This document shows positions 8,242 to 15,342 of a DNA stretch of 64,000 nt, in pieces. This DNA is from Bacteroidaceae bacterium. Its GTDB lineage: Bacteria; Bacteroidota; Bacteroidia; Bacteroidales; Bacteroidaceae. Where the stretch lies: contig JAFXNA010000006.1 in assembly GCA_017529865.1 (NCBI GenBank), forward strand, positions 161,995 through 225,994, in the 5' to 3' direction. The notes beneath the pieces are model-generated. The model saw nothing but the letters and a program-made list of their open reading frames with translations. It was not told where the DNA came from and made no database searches. Numbering within the stretch: the first letter of the stretch is position 1; every line of letters begins with the position of its first letter. The position numbers and the translations under genes were made by a program.

Positions 8242-8705
8242 GTGTTTAATTTTTAAACAATCAACATCTTTCCTATATTTTTTTGTAAAAAACGGACAAT
8301 ATTTGTTAAAAGCCAGCCGTTTTATACTTTTTTCGAAGTATTTAAGGCTATAAAAACACAAAAAAACGCAAACCCAAAGGTCTGCGTTCTGAAGTGGTAG
8401 CCCTAAAGAAACTGTTCTCGAACTCTTTTCTTCGAGACCTTGATAAGATTTGGGCATTACGTGAGTATATACCTGACCCAATAAAACCCACGTATAGCAT
8501 AAGATAAATCGCCACATACCATGGGTAAGCCCCCATGATAGGGGCATATTGTGCTTATATGTAACCTCACATCTTTTTTGTATATTTACTACAAAGTAGG
8601 CATACTACGGTTTTGTTTGTAAAATCCCGCTATAACAACAATATTTTTTGCGTTACTATACGAACTTTTTGTGACTTAACTACTATTTATATTAAAAATA
8701 CAATT
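8242..8705. other. Gene-free stretch; left side of the putative integrated element
   Basis: AT-rich, with no convincing gene. It holds a minus-strand terminator-like hairpin (8355-8388) and a less AT-rich block at about 8380-8545, which is open on the minus strand but has no recognised protein signature and may be noncoding RNA. A cTACTATTTATATT-type AT-rich promoter region precedes the small gene at 8706. The left boundary of the mobile element should be sought here, but I found no copy of the tRNA-Glu 3' end. Confidence 0.4.
8355..8388 (-). terminator. Minus-strand intrinsic terminator
   Basis: Read on the minus strand: AACGCAGACC, loop, GGTTTGCGTT, then TTTTT. One G-U/mismatch interrupts a 10-bp stem. 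It would end a transcript running leftward through 8390-8560, which supports a noncoding RNA there. Confidence 0.6.
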
Positions 8706-8897
8706 ATGAAAAGACAATTTAGAAACCTGCGTGACGATACCAAGATGCGTATCTCACAGAGTTTGCGAGGTCGCTCACATAGTGAGACCCACAAACAAGC
8801 TATCAGTGACGCTATGAAAGCGTACTGGGCTACAATCCCATATAAGGATGAAGAAAATAATGAGAGTAATAACCATGACAATGAAACGAGTATGTAA
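8706..8897 (+). CDS. Small basic NUMOD3-like DNA-binding protein
   Basis: 63 aa, start MKRQFRNLRDDTK. The central segment (MRISQSLRGRSHSETHKQAISDAMK) resembles two NUMOD3 motifs, the short helical DNA-binding modules of homing endonucleases (H-S-E-E-T-K-x-K-I-S-E-A-x-K-G). The C-terminus is acidic (DEENNESNN). It overlaps the following Rep-like gene, so the two are probably co-translated. It could be a replication accessory factor; no nuclease domain is present. The NUMOD3 match is by eye. Confidence 0.55.
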   Translation: MKRQFRNLRDDTKMRISQSLRGRSHSETHKQAISDAMKAYWATIPYKDEENNESNNHDNETSM

Positions 8898-9795
8898 CAG
8901 ACCTATTCAAATCGATGCACTAACTATCTGTTATGAAGTTGAGCATCCTTACCATTACGACCAACTTTGCCACCTTGATATAGGTGAACGTTATGATTTT
9001 TACAGCATAGACGATGATTCTATATGTGAGTTTCGTTTATACCGAACTGAGGGTAGATACTACGAGAATGTCTATGTTATACGATTGTGGAACGGTACAC
9101 AAGATATTGAGTGGGGCTACTTGAAGTTCAACATTGCACGAGGTGACGAGCAGAAAAACATGCACACCAATGGAAACCGCAAAGTGTGGATAAACCTCAA
9201 TAATAAAACACTCTATACCGATGACATCCATTTCTTAACCTACATTGAGCAGAGGCTTGGGCTGGCGTTCCACAACGTGACGAGTCTCGACCTTGCTCTT
9301 GACACACCTTTCAGTGTTAGTCCACTTATCAAGGCATACGCCCACAATAAAAATGTTACTACAATATTGAACGGCAAGCGTATTACTGACAGAGATGAGG
9401 ACAGACCAGAGCTGACATACACCACAAGTGGAAGCCTCAACAAACAAGGCAAGTATCTGACCGTAAACATCAAACAGCGCAAAGCCATCAAGGACAAGAG
9501 TAAGGGCATAACAGTGCTGACATATGACAAGGCGGCGGAGATTGGTAACGTCTCAGATAAACAGTACATTCTTGAACGCTATGGCAATCCCAAGCGGCTC
9601 TATCGCACAGAGCTACACCTCAATGCAGAGGACGTCAAGAACTACGTAGAACGTGAGGGCATCATTTACACACCTCTAATCCTCATTGATGAGGCTATCC
9701 TCGAAGCTATGTTTTTTCACTTCTTAGATAGCGTGATACATTTTCAGAGCCAAGAGATTGATACCAGTTGGGGGCATCTACTTGGACGTTGGTAG
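8848..9795 (+). CDS. Rolling-circle Rep/NicK-like replication initiator (Rep_trans family)
   Basis: 315 aa from ATG 8848; internal ATGs at 8860, 8875 and 8881 are equally possible and the start is uncertain. The pattern ALTICYEV near the N-terminus, VTSLDLALD in the middle, then LTVNIKQR...VLTYDKAAEIG...RTELHL follows the strand order of Rep_trans initiators and NicK relaxases (RxDxAxD, YDK, RxE). These nick the element's origin through a tyrosine and start rolling-circle replication. It follows the NUMOD3-like gene with overlap. Its presence with a large serine integrase suggests a replicating phage-like or mobilisable element. The family assignment rests on motifs only. Confidence 0.55.
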   Translation: MKKIMRVITMTMKRVCNRPIQIDALTICYEVEHPYHYDQLCHLDIGERYDFYSIDDDSICEFRLYRTEGRYYENVYVIRLWNGTQDIEWGYLKFNIARGDEQKNMHTNGNRKVWINLNNKTLYTDDIHFLTYIEQRLGLAFHNVTSLDLALDTPFSVSPLIKAYAHNKNVTTILNGKRITDRDEDRPELTYTTSGSLNKQGKYLTVNIKQRKAIKDKSKGITVLTYDKAAEIGNVSDKQYILERYGNPKRLYRTELHLNAEDVKNYVEREGIIYTPLILIDEAILEAMFFHFLDSVIHFQSQEIDTSWGHLLGRW

Positions 9796-9883
9796 GGTTA
9801 TAACAACCACCCCTCCAGGATATGTCAATATCACGAATATTCCTTATCACAGATACTTATATGAAGGATATTGTGTTAATTTA

Positions 9884-9934
9884 AAAATGTATCAATGAAA
9901 TCAATAAATCATATCGAAATCATTGATACATTTT
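9884..9934. repeat. 15-bp perfect inverted repeat between convergent genes
   Basis: AAAATGTATCAATGA (9884-9898) and its exact complement at 9920-9934 flank a 21-bp AT-rich spacer. It lies between the 3' ends of the Rep-like gene and the lipoprotein gene. A bidirectional terminator (A and T runs at the ends) is the simplest reading; a recombinase site is possible given the nearby serine recombinase. Confidence 0.7.
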
Positions 9935-9955
9935 GTAGCATTCTAACTTAAAAGA

Positions 9956-11272
9956 TTATTCACAAACAGGACGAATTGACTGACCATAATAATTTTCACA
10001 CCCATCTAATTGGAATGAGCCATCTCCACAAATATCCATATCCATATATCCATAGGAATGCAATGATACACCCATATCTCCTGACCAAATACTTGCGTGG
10101 TCATCTTTTTGGTTGTTAGTGCTACCTCTCCTAAATCCAGCATAAGGGATGAAAATAGAATTGCCATTAGGTCCCGTAGCTTTGCTGCCTTTTACATTAT
10201 CAATAGTAATATTTCTCTCCCAAGTGCATCTCTCTTTTAACTCTTTTATCTCGCTTGTGGTTGGTAATCTCCAAGTTCCACCCCATTTTACATGTGCAAG
10301 GTCGTATTCCGTTCCACAAATGCTTTCACCATTCTTAAAATAATAGTCACGATAAGAGGTAGAAGTATTCAAACCTGTTGGGTCACCAGCACCATACAAG
10401 CCGCCATAATCTGCTATCTTGGATGCTCCCACATTCCAACTTGCCCATTTTACACTGAGACCAAGGTCAATGGCATTAGCTACACGTCCAAAACCTTCAA
10501 TCTCTCGATTCTGTTCGCCACCTTCATCCATTGGAGGTACGTCAAAACCATTTGATATGCTGTTGTAGACATAGTACTTACCTTTCTCGAAGCTCAGATT
10601 TCCTGTGAAGATTTTGAACTCTGCATCATCAGTGTATTTGCCCAAGATGTATGCTTCATTCTTCTTAGCCACATCATAGAGAGTGCTATTTACAAAGGCA
10701 TACTTATAAGTACTGAAAGTATAGAATGAAGCGAGGGAAGAGCCGTTGAAGTTCTGTAAGGTCTGAATCTCTGCATTGTTGAATATCAGCAAAGAACTGT
10801 CATAGTTTGCGTGAAGGGTAATAATGTTACTTGTAATGCTGATGTCAATCTGTTCATCGAAGGTGAACGAACATTTTTCTTGTATGTGTTCTCCTTCGGC
10901 CGTAGACTTACCAACAACTCTATAGGTACCTGTGCGGAGAGTCAACATGTCGTGACTATTCCACTTTCCTTTGAAGGTGTAGACCACGCCACTATTGACT
11001 TCTGTAAGAGTCAGCTCAAATAATGGTGCGACCAAGTCACCTGTTATAATCTTTTGGTAGAATTCATCGAAGACCTCTGCATTTGTTTTTGCTGCACGTG
11101 TCATAGAATTACCATTAGATGTGTCAAGTGTATAGACGAAATACACCTTGACATCATTTGATGTTGTTGAATGTTGTTCTTCTTGACTATCCTCATCGCT
11201 GGAACATGAGTATAACCCTATTGATAGAATAGCCATCAATAGCATAATTATTCTTGATTGTAGTTTTTTCAT
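9956..11272 (-). CDS. FISUMP-like lipoprotein
   Basis: 438 aa. Signal peptide II with lipobox GLYSC (Cys23), followed by a Ser/Asp/Glu-rich tether. The N-terminal half (about 40-250) resembles a fimbrillin-like beta-rich domain. The C-terminal ~170 residues carry the Fibrobacter-paralogue/DUF1566 signature: AIDLGLSVKWASWNVGAS, a GGTWRLPTTSEIKEL block, GPNGNSIFIPYAGFR and the terminal SIRPVCE. Such proteins are surface lipoproteins of unknown ligand in Prevotella and Bacteroides. It is encoded convergently to the Rep-like gene and has a long structured leader (11273-11556), unusual for a lipoprotein gene. It may be cargo of the element. Confidence 0.85.
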   Translation of the reverse strand: MKKLQSRIIMLLMAILSIGLYSCSSDEDSQEEQHSTTSNDVKVYFVYTLDTSNGNSMTRAAKTNAEVFDEFYQKIITGDLVAPLFELTLTEVNSGVVYTFKGKWNSHDMLTLRTGTYRVVGKSTAEGEHIQEKCSFTFDEQIDISITSNIITLHANYDSSLLIFNNAEIQTLQNFNGSSLASFYTFSTYKYAFVNSTLYDVAKKNEAYILGKYTDDAEFKIFTGNLSFEKGKYYVYNSISNGFDVPPMDEGGEQNREIEGFGRVANAIDLGLSVKWASWNVGASKIADYGGLYGAGDPTGLNTSTSYRDYYFKNGESICGTEYDLAHVKWGGTWRLPTTSEIKELKERCTWERNITIDNVKGSKATGPNGNSIFIPYAGFRRGSTNNQKDDHASIWSGDMGVSLHSYGYMDMDICGDGSFQLDGCENYYGQSIRPVCE

Positions 11273-11366
11273 ATCATTTCTAATTTAGTAATAGTTATAG
11301 ATTGTTTATGTCCATCGGTCTAAGGGAGACAGAAATCGAAAACGTGGACTAATCACTTCGTCTACG

Positions 11367-11483
11367 CTTTCAGAGGTATCGCCAAACACCATTGCATTCA
11401 TATACGAGTAAAAGCCCACGCCATAGCGTGAGCGTCTAACTTTTACTCTTGAATGCTTCTTTAATTTGGCGAATTTCTGAAAG
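11367..11483 (-). ncRNA. Highly structured leader RNA upstream of the FISUMP lipoprotein
   Basis: Read on the minus strand, a long-range stem pairs 11483-11476 with 11374-11367 (CTTTCAGA/TCTGAAAG, 8 bp) and 11471-11465 with 11386-11380 (CGCCAAA/TTTGGCG, 7 bp) across a small internal loop. Inside, AGTAAAAG/CTTTTACT (11447-11440 with 11414-11407) closes a hairpin whose top stem GCTCACGC/GCGTGGGC (11433-11426 with 11421-11414) has one wobble pair. The promoter at about 11571 transcribes it, and the lipoprotein ATG is about 95 nt downstream. This could be a riboswitch-like, protein-binding or attenuating leader. I do not recognise it as a named family. Confidence 0.6.
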
Positions 11484-11563
11484 CAAGAATAAAGCAAACG
11501 CTTCTTTTCTATATGTCTTAAATTGGTTTTATCTCATAGGCACATTCTTTTAGTTTCTGGTCG

Positions 11564-11595
11564 CAAAGATAGTTATTATTATTTATATCACAAGT
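11564..11595 (-). promoter_or_regulatory. Promoter of the structured leader and FISUMP gene
   Basis: Minus strand: TTG, a 19-bp spacer, then TATCTTTG (11571-11564). The start is predicted near 11556, giving a leader of about 285 nt. The -33 region overlaps the last codons of the XRE gene. Confidence 0.65.
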
Positions 11596-11887
11596 TTTTT
11601 GAAGGATTTTTTGTCAAAATTTCTTCAAGTTCTTCTCTGCTGTTGAACTTATGCACTCTATTGTTAACTCTAATAAACCCCTCAACATCATCCATCGGCT
11701 CAAATAAACTTTTGAGGCTTACATCAAGTGCTGAGGCGATTTTTTGCATGGTGTCGAGTCGGGCATTACCTCTTAATGCACGTGTTAAGGCTGCAGGGTC
11801 AACGTCCATATTCCGAGCAAGTTCTTTTAGTTGAATCTTACGTTCTTTGCAGATACGTTTTACATTATCAGATAATAAATTCTCCAT
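11588..11887 (-). CDS. XRE-family HTH regulator
   Basis: 99 aa. Residues 8-65 form a classic HTH_3 fold: VKRICKERKIQLKELARNMDVDPAALTRALRGNARLDTMQKIASALDVSLKSLFEP. The 35-residue tail is acidic. It lies head-to-head with the small serine recombinase, whose promoter is at 11976-12006. It has its own TAACTTTG box at 11914-11907. It probably represses one or both promoters of the element. No phage CI protease domain is present. Confidence 0.85.
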   Translation of the reverse strand: MENLLSDNVKRICKERKIQLKELARNMDVDPAALTRALRGNARLDTMQKIASALDVSLKSLFEPMDDVEGFIRVNNRVHKFNSREELEEILTKNPSKNL

Positions 11888-11906
11888 AATACTCTATTTT
11901 GGGCTG

Positions 11907-11914
11907 CAAAGTTA
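11907..11914 (-). promoter_or_regulatory. -7 element of the XRE regulator gene
   Basis: TAACTTTG on the minus strand, 20 bp upstream of the ATG. It faces the recombinase promoter across about 60 bp of AT-rich DNA that repeats TTGCAAAA/TTTGCA-type motifs. Confidence 0.5.
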
Positions 11915-11975
11915 ATGATAATTGCTGAAATATGCAAGAATTTTGGCGAAAATTGCAAAAAAAATCAATTTGGGT

Positions 11976-12006
11976 TTGGAAATATCAATTATTTTTTATA
12001 TCTTTG
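11976..12006 (+). promoter_or_regulatory. Promoter of the small serine recombinase
   Basis: TTG at 11976-11978, exactly 20 bp, TATCTTTG at 11999-12006: a full consensus Bacteroidetes promoter. The leader is about 70 nt. Confidence 0.75.
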
Positions 12007-12082
12007 CAATGTGAAATTGATAAATAAATCAACATAGAAAAAAAGAAATGTAATATTAAAATCAATTTTAAGAATTTCAAAA

Positions 12083-12703
12083 ATGAAAAAGATAGTTATA
12101 TTCGCAAGAGTTAGTACGAACATCCAAGACTACGAGCGTCAAGTTAATGAACTTACAGCCCTCGCAGTGCGTAACGAGTGGACGGTTGAAGCTTCCTTCT
12201 GTGAAAAGGTCAGCGGAGCCAAAAAGAACGCAGAACGTAAGGAATTAAGCCGTATGGTAGAGTACCTTCAAGTCCATAGTATAAATAAGGTGGCGGTGAC
12301 GGAACTCTCAAGACTGGGTAGAGATACATTGCAAGTGCTCGAAGTTATCGAGCTGTTTAACAGACTTGGCATCAGCCTCTACATACAGAACTACGGAATC
12401 GAGACACTGACCGAGAGCGGACAGGTAAACCCTATGAGTCAGTTCCTCATCACCATCTTGGCAGAGGTGGCAAGAATGGAGCGCAAAACCATTCGTGAGA
12501 GGGTCGAGAGTGGTTACAAGAACTACAGAGCACAAGGCGGCAAAGTTGGACGCAAGGAAGGCTACAAGAAATCAAATGAGGCAATGCGTGAGCAGTACGG
12601 CGAAGAAATCCGCTTGTTACGCAAGGGTATCAGCCTTCGGAATATCTCCAAAATAACAGGTACGAGTGTCAATACGATTCGCAAGTGTCAGAGCCTCGTC
12701 TAA
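12083..12703 (+). CDS. Small serine recombinase (resolvase/invertase family)
   Basis: 206 aa. The resolvase domain (residues 1-140) has nucleophile Ser11 in FARVSTNIQD, the TELSRLGRD motif and the long E-helix ILAEVARMERKTIRERVESGY. A Hin-type C-terminal HTH follows (about 165-205: RKGISLRNISKITGTSVNTIRK). Enzymes of this size invert or resolve DNA at short crossover sites, as B. fragilis Mpi does. It lies divergent to the XRE gene and upstream of the large integrase. No obvious invertible segment with paired repeats was found in the window, so the target is unknown. Confidence 0.92.
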   Translation: MKKIVIFARVSTNIQDYERQVNELTALAVRNEWTVEASFCEKVSGAKKNAERKELSRMVEYLQVHSINKVAVTELSRLGRDTLQVLEVIELFNRLGISLYIQNYGIETLTESGQVNPMSQFLITILAEVARMERKTIRERVESGYKNYRAQGGKVGRKEGYKKSNEAMREQYGEEIRLLRKGISLRNISKITGTSVNTIRKCQSLV

Positions 12704-12721
12704 AAAAAGTTTGTCAGTCAT

Positions 12722-12752
12722 TTGGAAATGTGATTTTTTTTATATATCTTTG
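12722..12752 (+). promoter_or_regulatory. Promoter of the integrase unit
   Basis: TTG at 12722-12724, a 20-bp spacer, TATCTTTG at 12745-12752. Together with the promoter at 11976 this gives the two recombinase genes separate near-identical promoters. Confidence 0.75.
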
Positions 12753-12775
12753 CAATGCTCGAGCAAAAAAGCAAT

Positions 12776-12833
12776 GGAGGTGAAAGCCCTCCGCCTCTTC
12801 ATTGAGGCTGAAAATAAGTGTCTTTCGAGACAC
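12776..12833 (+). ncRNA. Leader with three consecutive short hairpins before the integrase unit
   Basis: GGAGG-TGAAAGC-CCTCC (12776-12792), GCCTC-TTCATT-GAGGC (12793-12808) and GTGTC-TTTCGA-GACAC (12818-12833) follow the promoter at 12752 within 80 nt. A 24-codon frame starting MEVKALRL at 12774 also spans them. Either a regulatory leader or a leader-peptide attenuator could be encoded. Confidence 0.4.
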
Positions 12834-12852
12834 ACGGTAAATATATAATAAA

Positions 12853-13017
12853 GTGTTACCACTTGAATATTGCAAGAAAATACTAAACAAAGGAGAAAGT
12901 AAATATAGCGAAGAAGAAATAAAACAAATCAGAGAGTTTCTATACTTCATAGGACAAATTGAAATTAATAATAACAAAACAAACTATACAGAAGATGAAC
13001 GTAATACTATATTGTAG
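12853..13017 (+). CDS. Small protein overlapping the integrase start
   Basis: 54 aa from GTG 12853: LPLEYCKKILNKG, then YSEEEIKQIREFLYFIG, ending in an Asn-rich tail. The sequence is a plausible helical protein, not random. Short proteins of this pattern precede recombinase genes in Bacteroidetes elements in my recollection. It overlaps the integrase start (12995) by 23 bp, so translation is probably coupled. Function unknown; a recombination directionality factor or integrase regulator is possible but unproven. Confidence 0.55.
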   Translation: MLPLEYCKKILNKGESKYSEEEIKQIREFLYFIGQIEINNNKTNYTEDERNTIL

Positions 13018-14554
13018 AGTTAGTACAGATGAGCAAGCAGACGGATGCTCGTTGGACGTACAAGAAAGATGTCTAAGAGCCTATTGCGAAAACCACCACT
13101 ATAATATAATCGGCGAAGAACAGCCATACAGAGAGGACTACTCAGCCAAGCACTACGACCTTAGAAGACCAAAGTTGAAGAAACTCTACGAATATTGCAG
13201 AAAGCATCGTCACGAGGTTGACAAGGTTCTATTTCTCAGATGGGACAGATACTCACGCAACGTTGAGTTTGCTTTTGCTTACAAGCGTAAGTTTTATGAT
13301 GAGTTAGGTATTGAAATCAACGCTATAGAATCGCCTATTGATTTCAAAGGTACTGAGTGGTCAACGCTGTTAAGTCTGTATTGCGGCGTTGCCCATACTG
13401 AGGATGAGAAGATTTCTCGCAGAACCAAGGAGGGCATACATGGTACACTACTAAAAGGCAGATGTCCTAATAAAGCCCCAAGAGGGTATGTGAATAAAAG
13501 AAGAGAAAACGGAGAGCCATACGTTGAAATCGATGAAACCAAAGCCAATGCCATACGTCAAGCGTTCAAAGAAGTAGCCAAAGGCGTTGAGACAGCCAAC
13601 TATATAAGGCGTAGACTCTGCCCATCTATTCCACAAGCCACATTTTTTAAGATGCTGCATAACATATTTTACAAAGGTGAAATCTTAGTTCCTGCTTTTA
13701 AAGATGAGCCAATGCAGATAGTTAAAGGTCAGCACGAAGCCATCATTGACGCAGAAACATTTAACAAGGTGCAAGACATTCTCAGTGGCAAGCGCAAGCA
13801 CGAACCAAAACTAAGCAAAGCTATCGACCCAGACCTATATCTCCGCAAGTACATAATATGTCCCATTTGTGGCTACTCCATAACAGGTGCCACAAGTAGA
13901 GGTAAGGGGGGCAAATATAAGTATTACAACTGCTGCCACGATGGGAAGCACCTACGCAGACCTGCAGAGTATGTAAACGACAAATTCGCCTCTTGGGTTG
14001 GTGGTCTAAAACCCAACAAAGAAGTGTTGGAACTCTACACTGAGATATTACAAGAACTACGTGGTGAGCATAAGAAAGACCGACAAAGGGAGGTTGAGGC
14101 TCTACGTAAGGAGATAGAGAAGGTTAATGAGAGGCTTGCGAAAGCTGACGAAAAATATTTAGAGGGCAATCTGAATGCCGAGAACTATAACCGCATTACA
14201 GAGAACTGCAAGAAGCAAATACAAGAAATACAAGAACGTATAGAACTCCTACAGACCGATACCATAGGACTAAAAGATAAAATAGACTACTCAATGAACA
14301 TCATTGCAAATTTAGGATTATTTATGAAAAATGCGCCAGTTAAGACGAAGTGTAAGATACTGAGTTCGATGTTTCCTCAAAAAATCGAATTTGACGGAGA
14401 AAAATATCGAACTCAATCATACAACCAAGTACTCGACCTTATCTATATGGAAACCAATAAGTTACGTGGGGACGAAAAAAAAGAAAGTGAGAAATCTGAA
14501 GAGATTTCTCACTCAGTAGCGCCTACGAGAATCGAACTCGTGTTCCATGCGTGA
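12995..14554 (+). CDS. Large serine recombinase/integrase with its C-terminus encoded in tRNA-Glu
   Basis: 519 aa from ATG 12995 (an upstream in-frame ATG at 12959 would add 12 residues that do not belong to the family). N-terminal resolvase domain with nucleophile Ser10 (YCRVSTDEQ) and the WDRYSRN motif; Recombinase domain (about 160-260: KAPRGYVNKR); zinc ribbon (CPICG ... YYNCC, about 285-320); coiled coil (about 355-430). Such enzymes integrate and excise phages and mobile elements at short att sites. The last 13 codons (VAPTRIELVFHA, then TGA) are the antisense of the tRNA-Glu 3' half. This marks the tRNA gene as the integration site and means that excision would change the protein's C-terminus. 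Confidence 0.93.
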   Translation: MNVILYCRVSTDEQADGCSLDVQERCLRAYCENHHYNIIGEEQPYREDYSAKHYDLRRPKLKKLYEYCRKHRHEVDKVLFLRWDRYSRNVEFAFAYKRKFYDELGIEINAIESPIDFKGTEWSTLLSLYCGVAHTEDEKISRRTKEGIHGTLLKGRCPNKAPRGYVNKRRENGEPYVEIDETKANAIRQAFKEVAKGVETANYIRRRLCPSIPQATFFKMLHNIFYKGEILVPAFKDEPMQIVKGQHEAIIDAETFNKVQDILSGKRKHEPKLSKAIDPDLYLRKYIICPICGYSITGATSRGKGGKYKYYNCCHDGKHLRRPAEYVNDKFASWVGGLKPNKEVLELYTEILQELRGEHKKDRQREVEALRKEIEKVNERLAKADEKYLEGNLNAENYNRITENCKKQIQEIQERIELLQTDTIGLKDKIDYSMNIIANLGLFMKNAPVKTKCKILSSMFPQKIEFDGEKYRTQSYNQVLDLIYMETNKLRGDEKKESEKSEEISHSVAPTRIELVFHA

Positions 14555-14588
14555 GAGGCATGTGTCCTAGCCGCTAGACGAAAGCGCC
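14517..14588 (-). tRNA. tRNA-Glu(CUC)
   Basis: The minus strand folds as a cloverleaf: acceptor GGCGCTT / AGGCGCT (two G-U pairs), anticodon arm CATGC-CTCTCAC-GCATG with anticodon CUC, T arm ACGAG-TTCGATT-CTCGT. Discriminator A at 14517; CCA is not encoded. Its 3' half is shared with the 3' end of the integrase gene. Confidence 0.95.
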
Positions 14589-14653
14589 ATATCATTTACT
14601 ATTTAGCCATTTACCATTTAGCCATTTGGCAATTTACCATTTAGCCATTTAGG
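14589..14653. repeat. TTTAGCCATTTACCA-type simple repeat
   Basis: About five degenerate copies of CATTTA(C/G)CATTTAGC between two tRNA genes. Reverse-complemented, the unit (GGTAAATGGCTAAATGG) is the same family as the insertion in the fucosidase gene. Confidence 0.75.
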
Positions 14654-14674
14654 CGGCGAGGTGAAATGAGTGTG

Positions 14675-14761
14675 CGGAAGGAGGGGGATTCGAACCCCCG
14701 GTACGGTTACCCGCACGGCAGTTTAGCAAACTGCTGGTTTCAGCCACTCACCCATCCTTCC
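14675..14761 (-). tRNA. tRNA-Ser(GCU)
   Basis: Acceptor GGAAGGA/TCCTTCC, anticodon arm GCAGT-TTGCTAA-ACTGC (anticodon GCU), a long variable arm typical of tRNA-Ser, and T arm GGGGG-TTCGAAT-CCCCC. Confidence 0.95.
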
Positions 14762-14885
14762 CTAAAGACAAGTATTGCCGGAACTTTTTGCTCTCATAAC
14801 GCCCGTTTTTGTGTCGGGTTTCGAAAAGCGAGTGCAAATTTAGACTTTTTTTTTGTATAAACCAAATATTTTCAAAGAAAAATCA

Positions 14886-14893
14886 TATCTTTG
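14886..14893 (+). promoter_or_regulatory. -7 element upstream of the FdtA-like gene
   Basis: TATCTTTG, 20 bp before the ATG at 14914. With this promoter the second ATG (14932, MRLPECAKL) is an equally good start. Confidence 0.5.
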
Positions 14894-14913
14894 CATGAAA
14901 ATAATGCAAAAAC

Positions 14914-15333
14914 ATGGAAGTAGGCGATAAAATGAGGCTCCCGGAGTGCGCAAAGTTGATAAAAGTAGGCACTGCAATCGACGAACGCGGACAACTCTGT
15001 TTTACGGAGAATGCGGAGCTGCCTTTCAGGATTGAGCGGGTGTTTTGGATTTCAAACATTCCGGAGGGTGAAAGCCGCGGTCGGCATGCGCACCGAGTGT
15101 GTGCCGAGATTGTGTTTCCTGCCCAGGGATCGTTCGATATGTTTGTGAGCGACAGCGAAGGTGAGCGCACTTACAGGATGGAGAATCCGAATGTGGGCAT
15201 CTACATCGGGCCGAATGTGTGGTGTGAGCTTCGGAACTTCTCCCCGGATGCCGTGTGTGTGGTGCTGGCATCGCACAAGTATATGGCTGAGGGGTATGTG
15301 AACGACTATGAAGAGTTCCTCCATAAAGTATAG
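14914..15333 (+). CDS. FdtA/QdtA-like dTDP-4-dehydro-6-deoxyglucose ketoisomerase (WxcM-like)
   Basis: 139 aa cupin-fold protein. ERVFWISNIPEGESRGRHAHR carries the conserved His pair of the FdtA/WxcM family; ELRNFSPDAVCVVLASHKY and the end EGYVNDYEEFL are also family hallmarks. Members convert dTDP-4-keto-6-deoxyglucose to the 3-keto sugar on the way to amino-deoxysugars of surface glycans. It is followed 9 bp later by a GNAT/FemAB-like gene, a common pairing. The usual PLP aminotransferase partner is absent here, so the sugar product is uncertain. Confidence 0.85.
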   Translation: MEVGDKMRLPECAKLIKVGTAIDERGQLCFTENAELPFRIERVFWISNIPEGESRGRHAHRVCAEIVFPAQGSFDMFVSDSEGERTYRMENPNVGIYIGPNVWCELRNFSPDAVCVVLASHKYMAEGYVNDYEEFLHKV

Positions 15334-15342
15334 TGTCGGAAT

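Larger units (their letters stand above)
8690..14523. mobile_element. Probable integrated element abutting tRNA-Glu
   Basis: Contains a Rep_trans-like gene, a NUMOD3-like small gene, a FISUMP lipoprotein, an XRE regulator, a small serine recombinase and a large serine integrase, and ends exactly at the 3' end of an intact tRNA-Glu gene. Housekeeping genes resume beyond the tRNA. The right end is well supported; the left end is only bracketed (between about 8.2 and 8.7 kb) because no direct repeat of the tRNA end was found. No conjugation genes or capsid genes are visible, so it would be mobilised by other elements or be a remnant. Confidence 0.45.

Noticed and set aside
8348..8547. Two small minus-strand proteins left of the Rep-like gene
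   Set aside because: They end in or run through a terminator hairpin and lack recognisable motifs; noncoding RNA or spacer is more likely.
8242..8705. Second attachment site (copy of the tRNA-Glu 3' end)
   Set aside because: Searched by eye for the AGCGCCTACGAGAATC-type sequence; only weak similarity (TTCTCGAACTC near 8415) was seen.
11306..11497. A 63-residue minus-strand protein in the FISUMP leader
   Set aside because: The region is dominated by base-paired stems; the frame has no domain or signal peptide and is better explained as RNA.
9884..12083. Invertible promoter controlled by the small serine recombinase
   Set aside because: No pair of inverted repeats flanking a promoter was found; the only long inverted repeat has a 21-bp spacer without a promoter.
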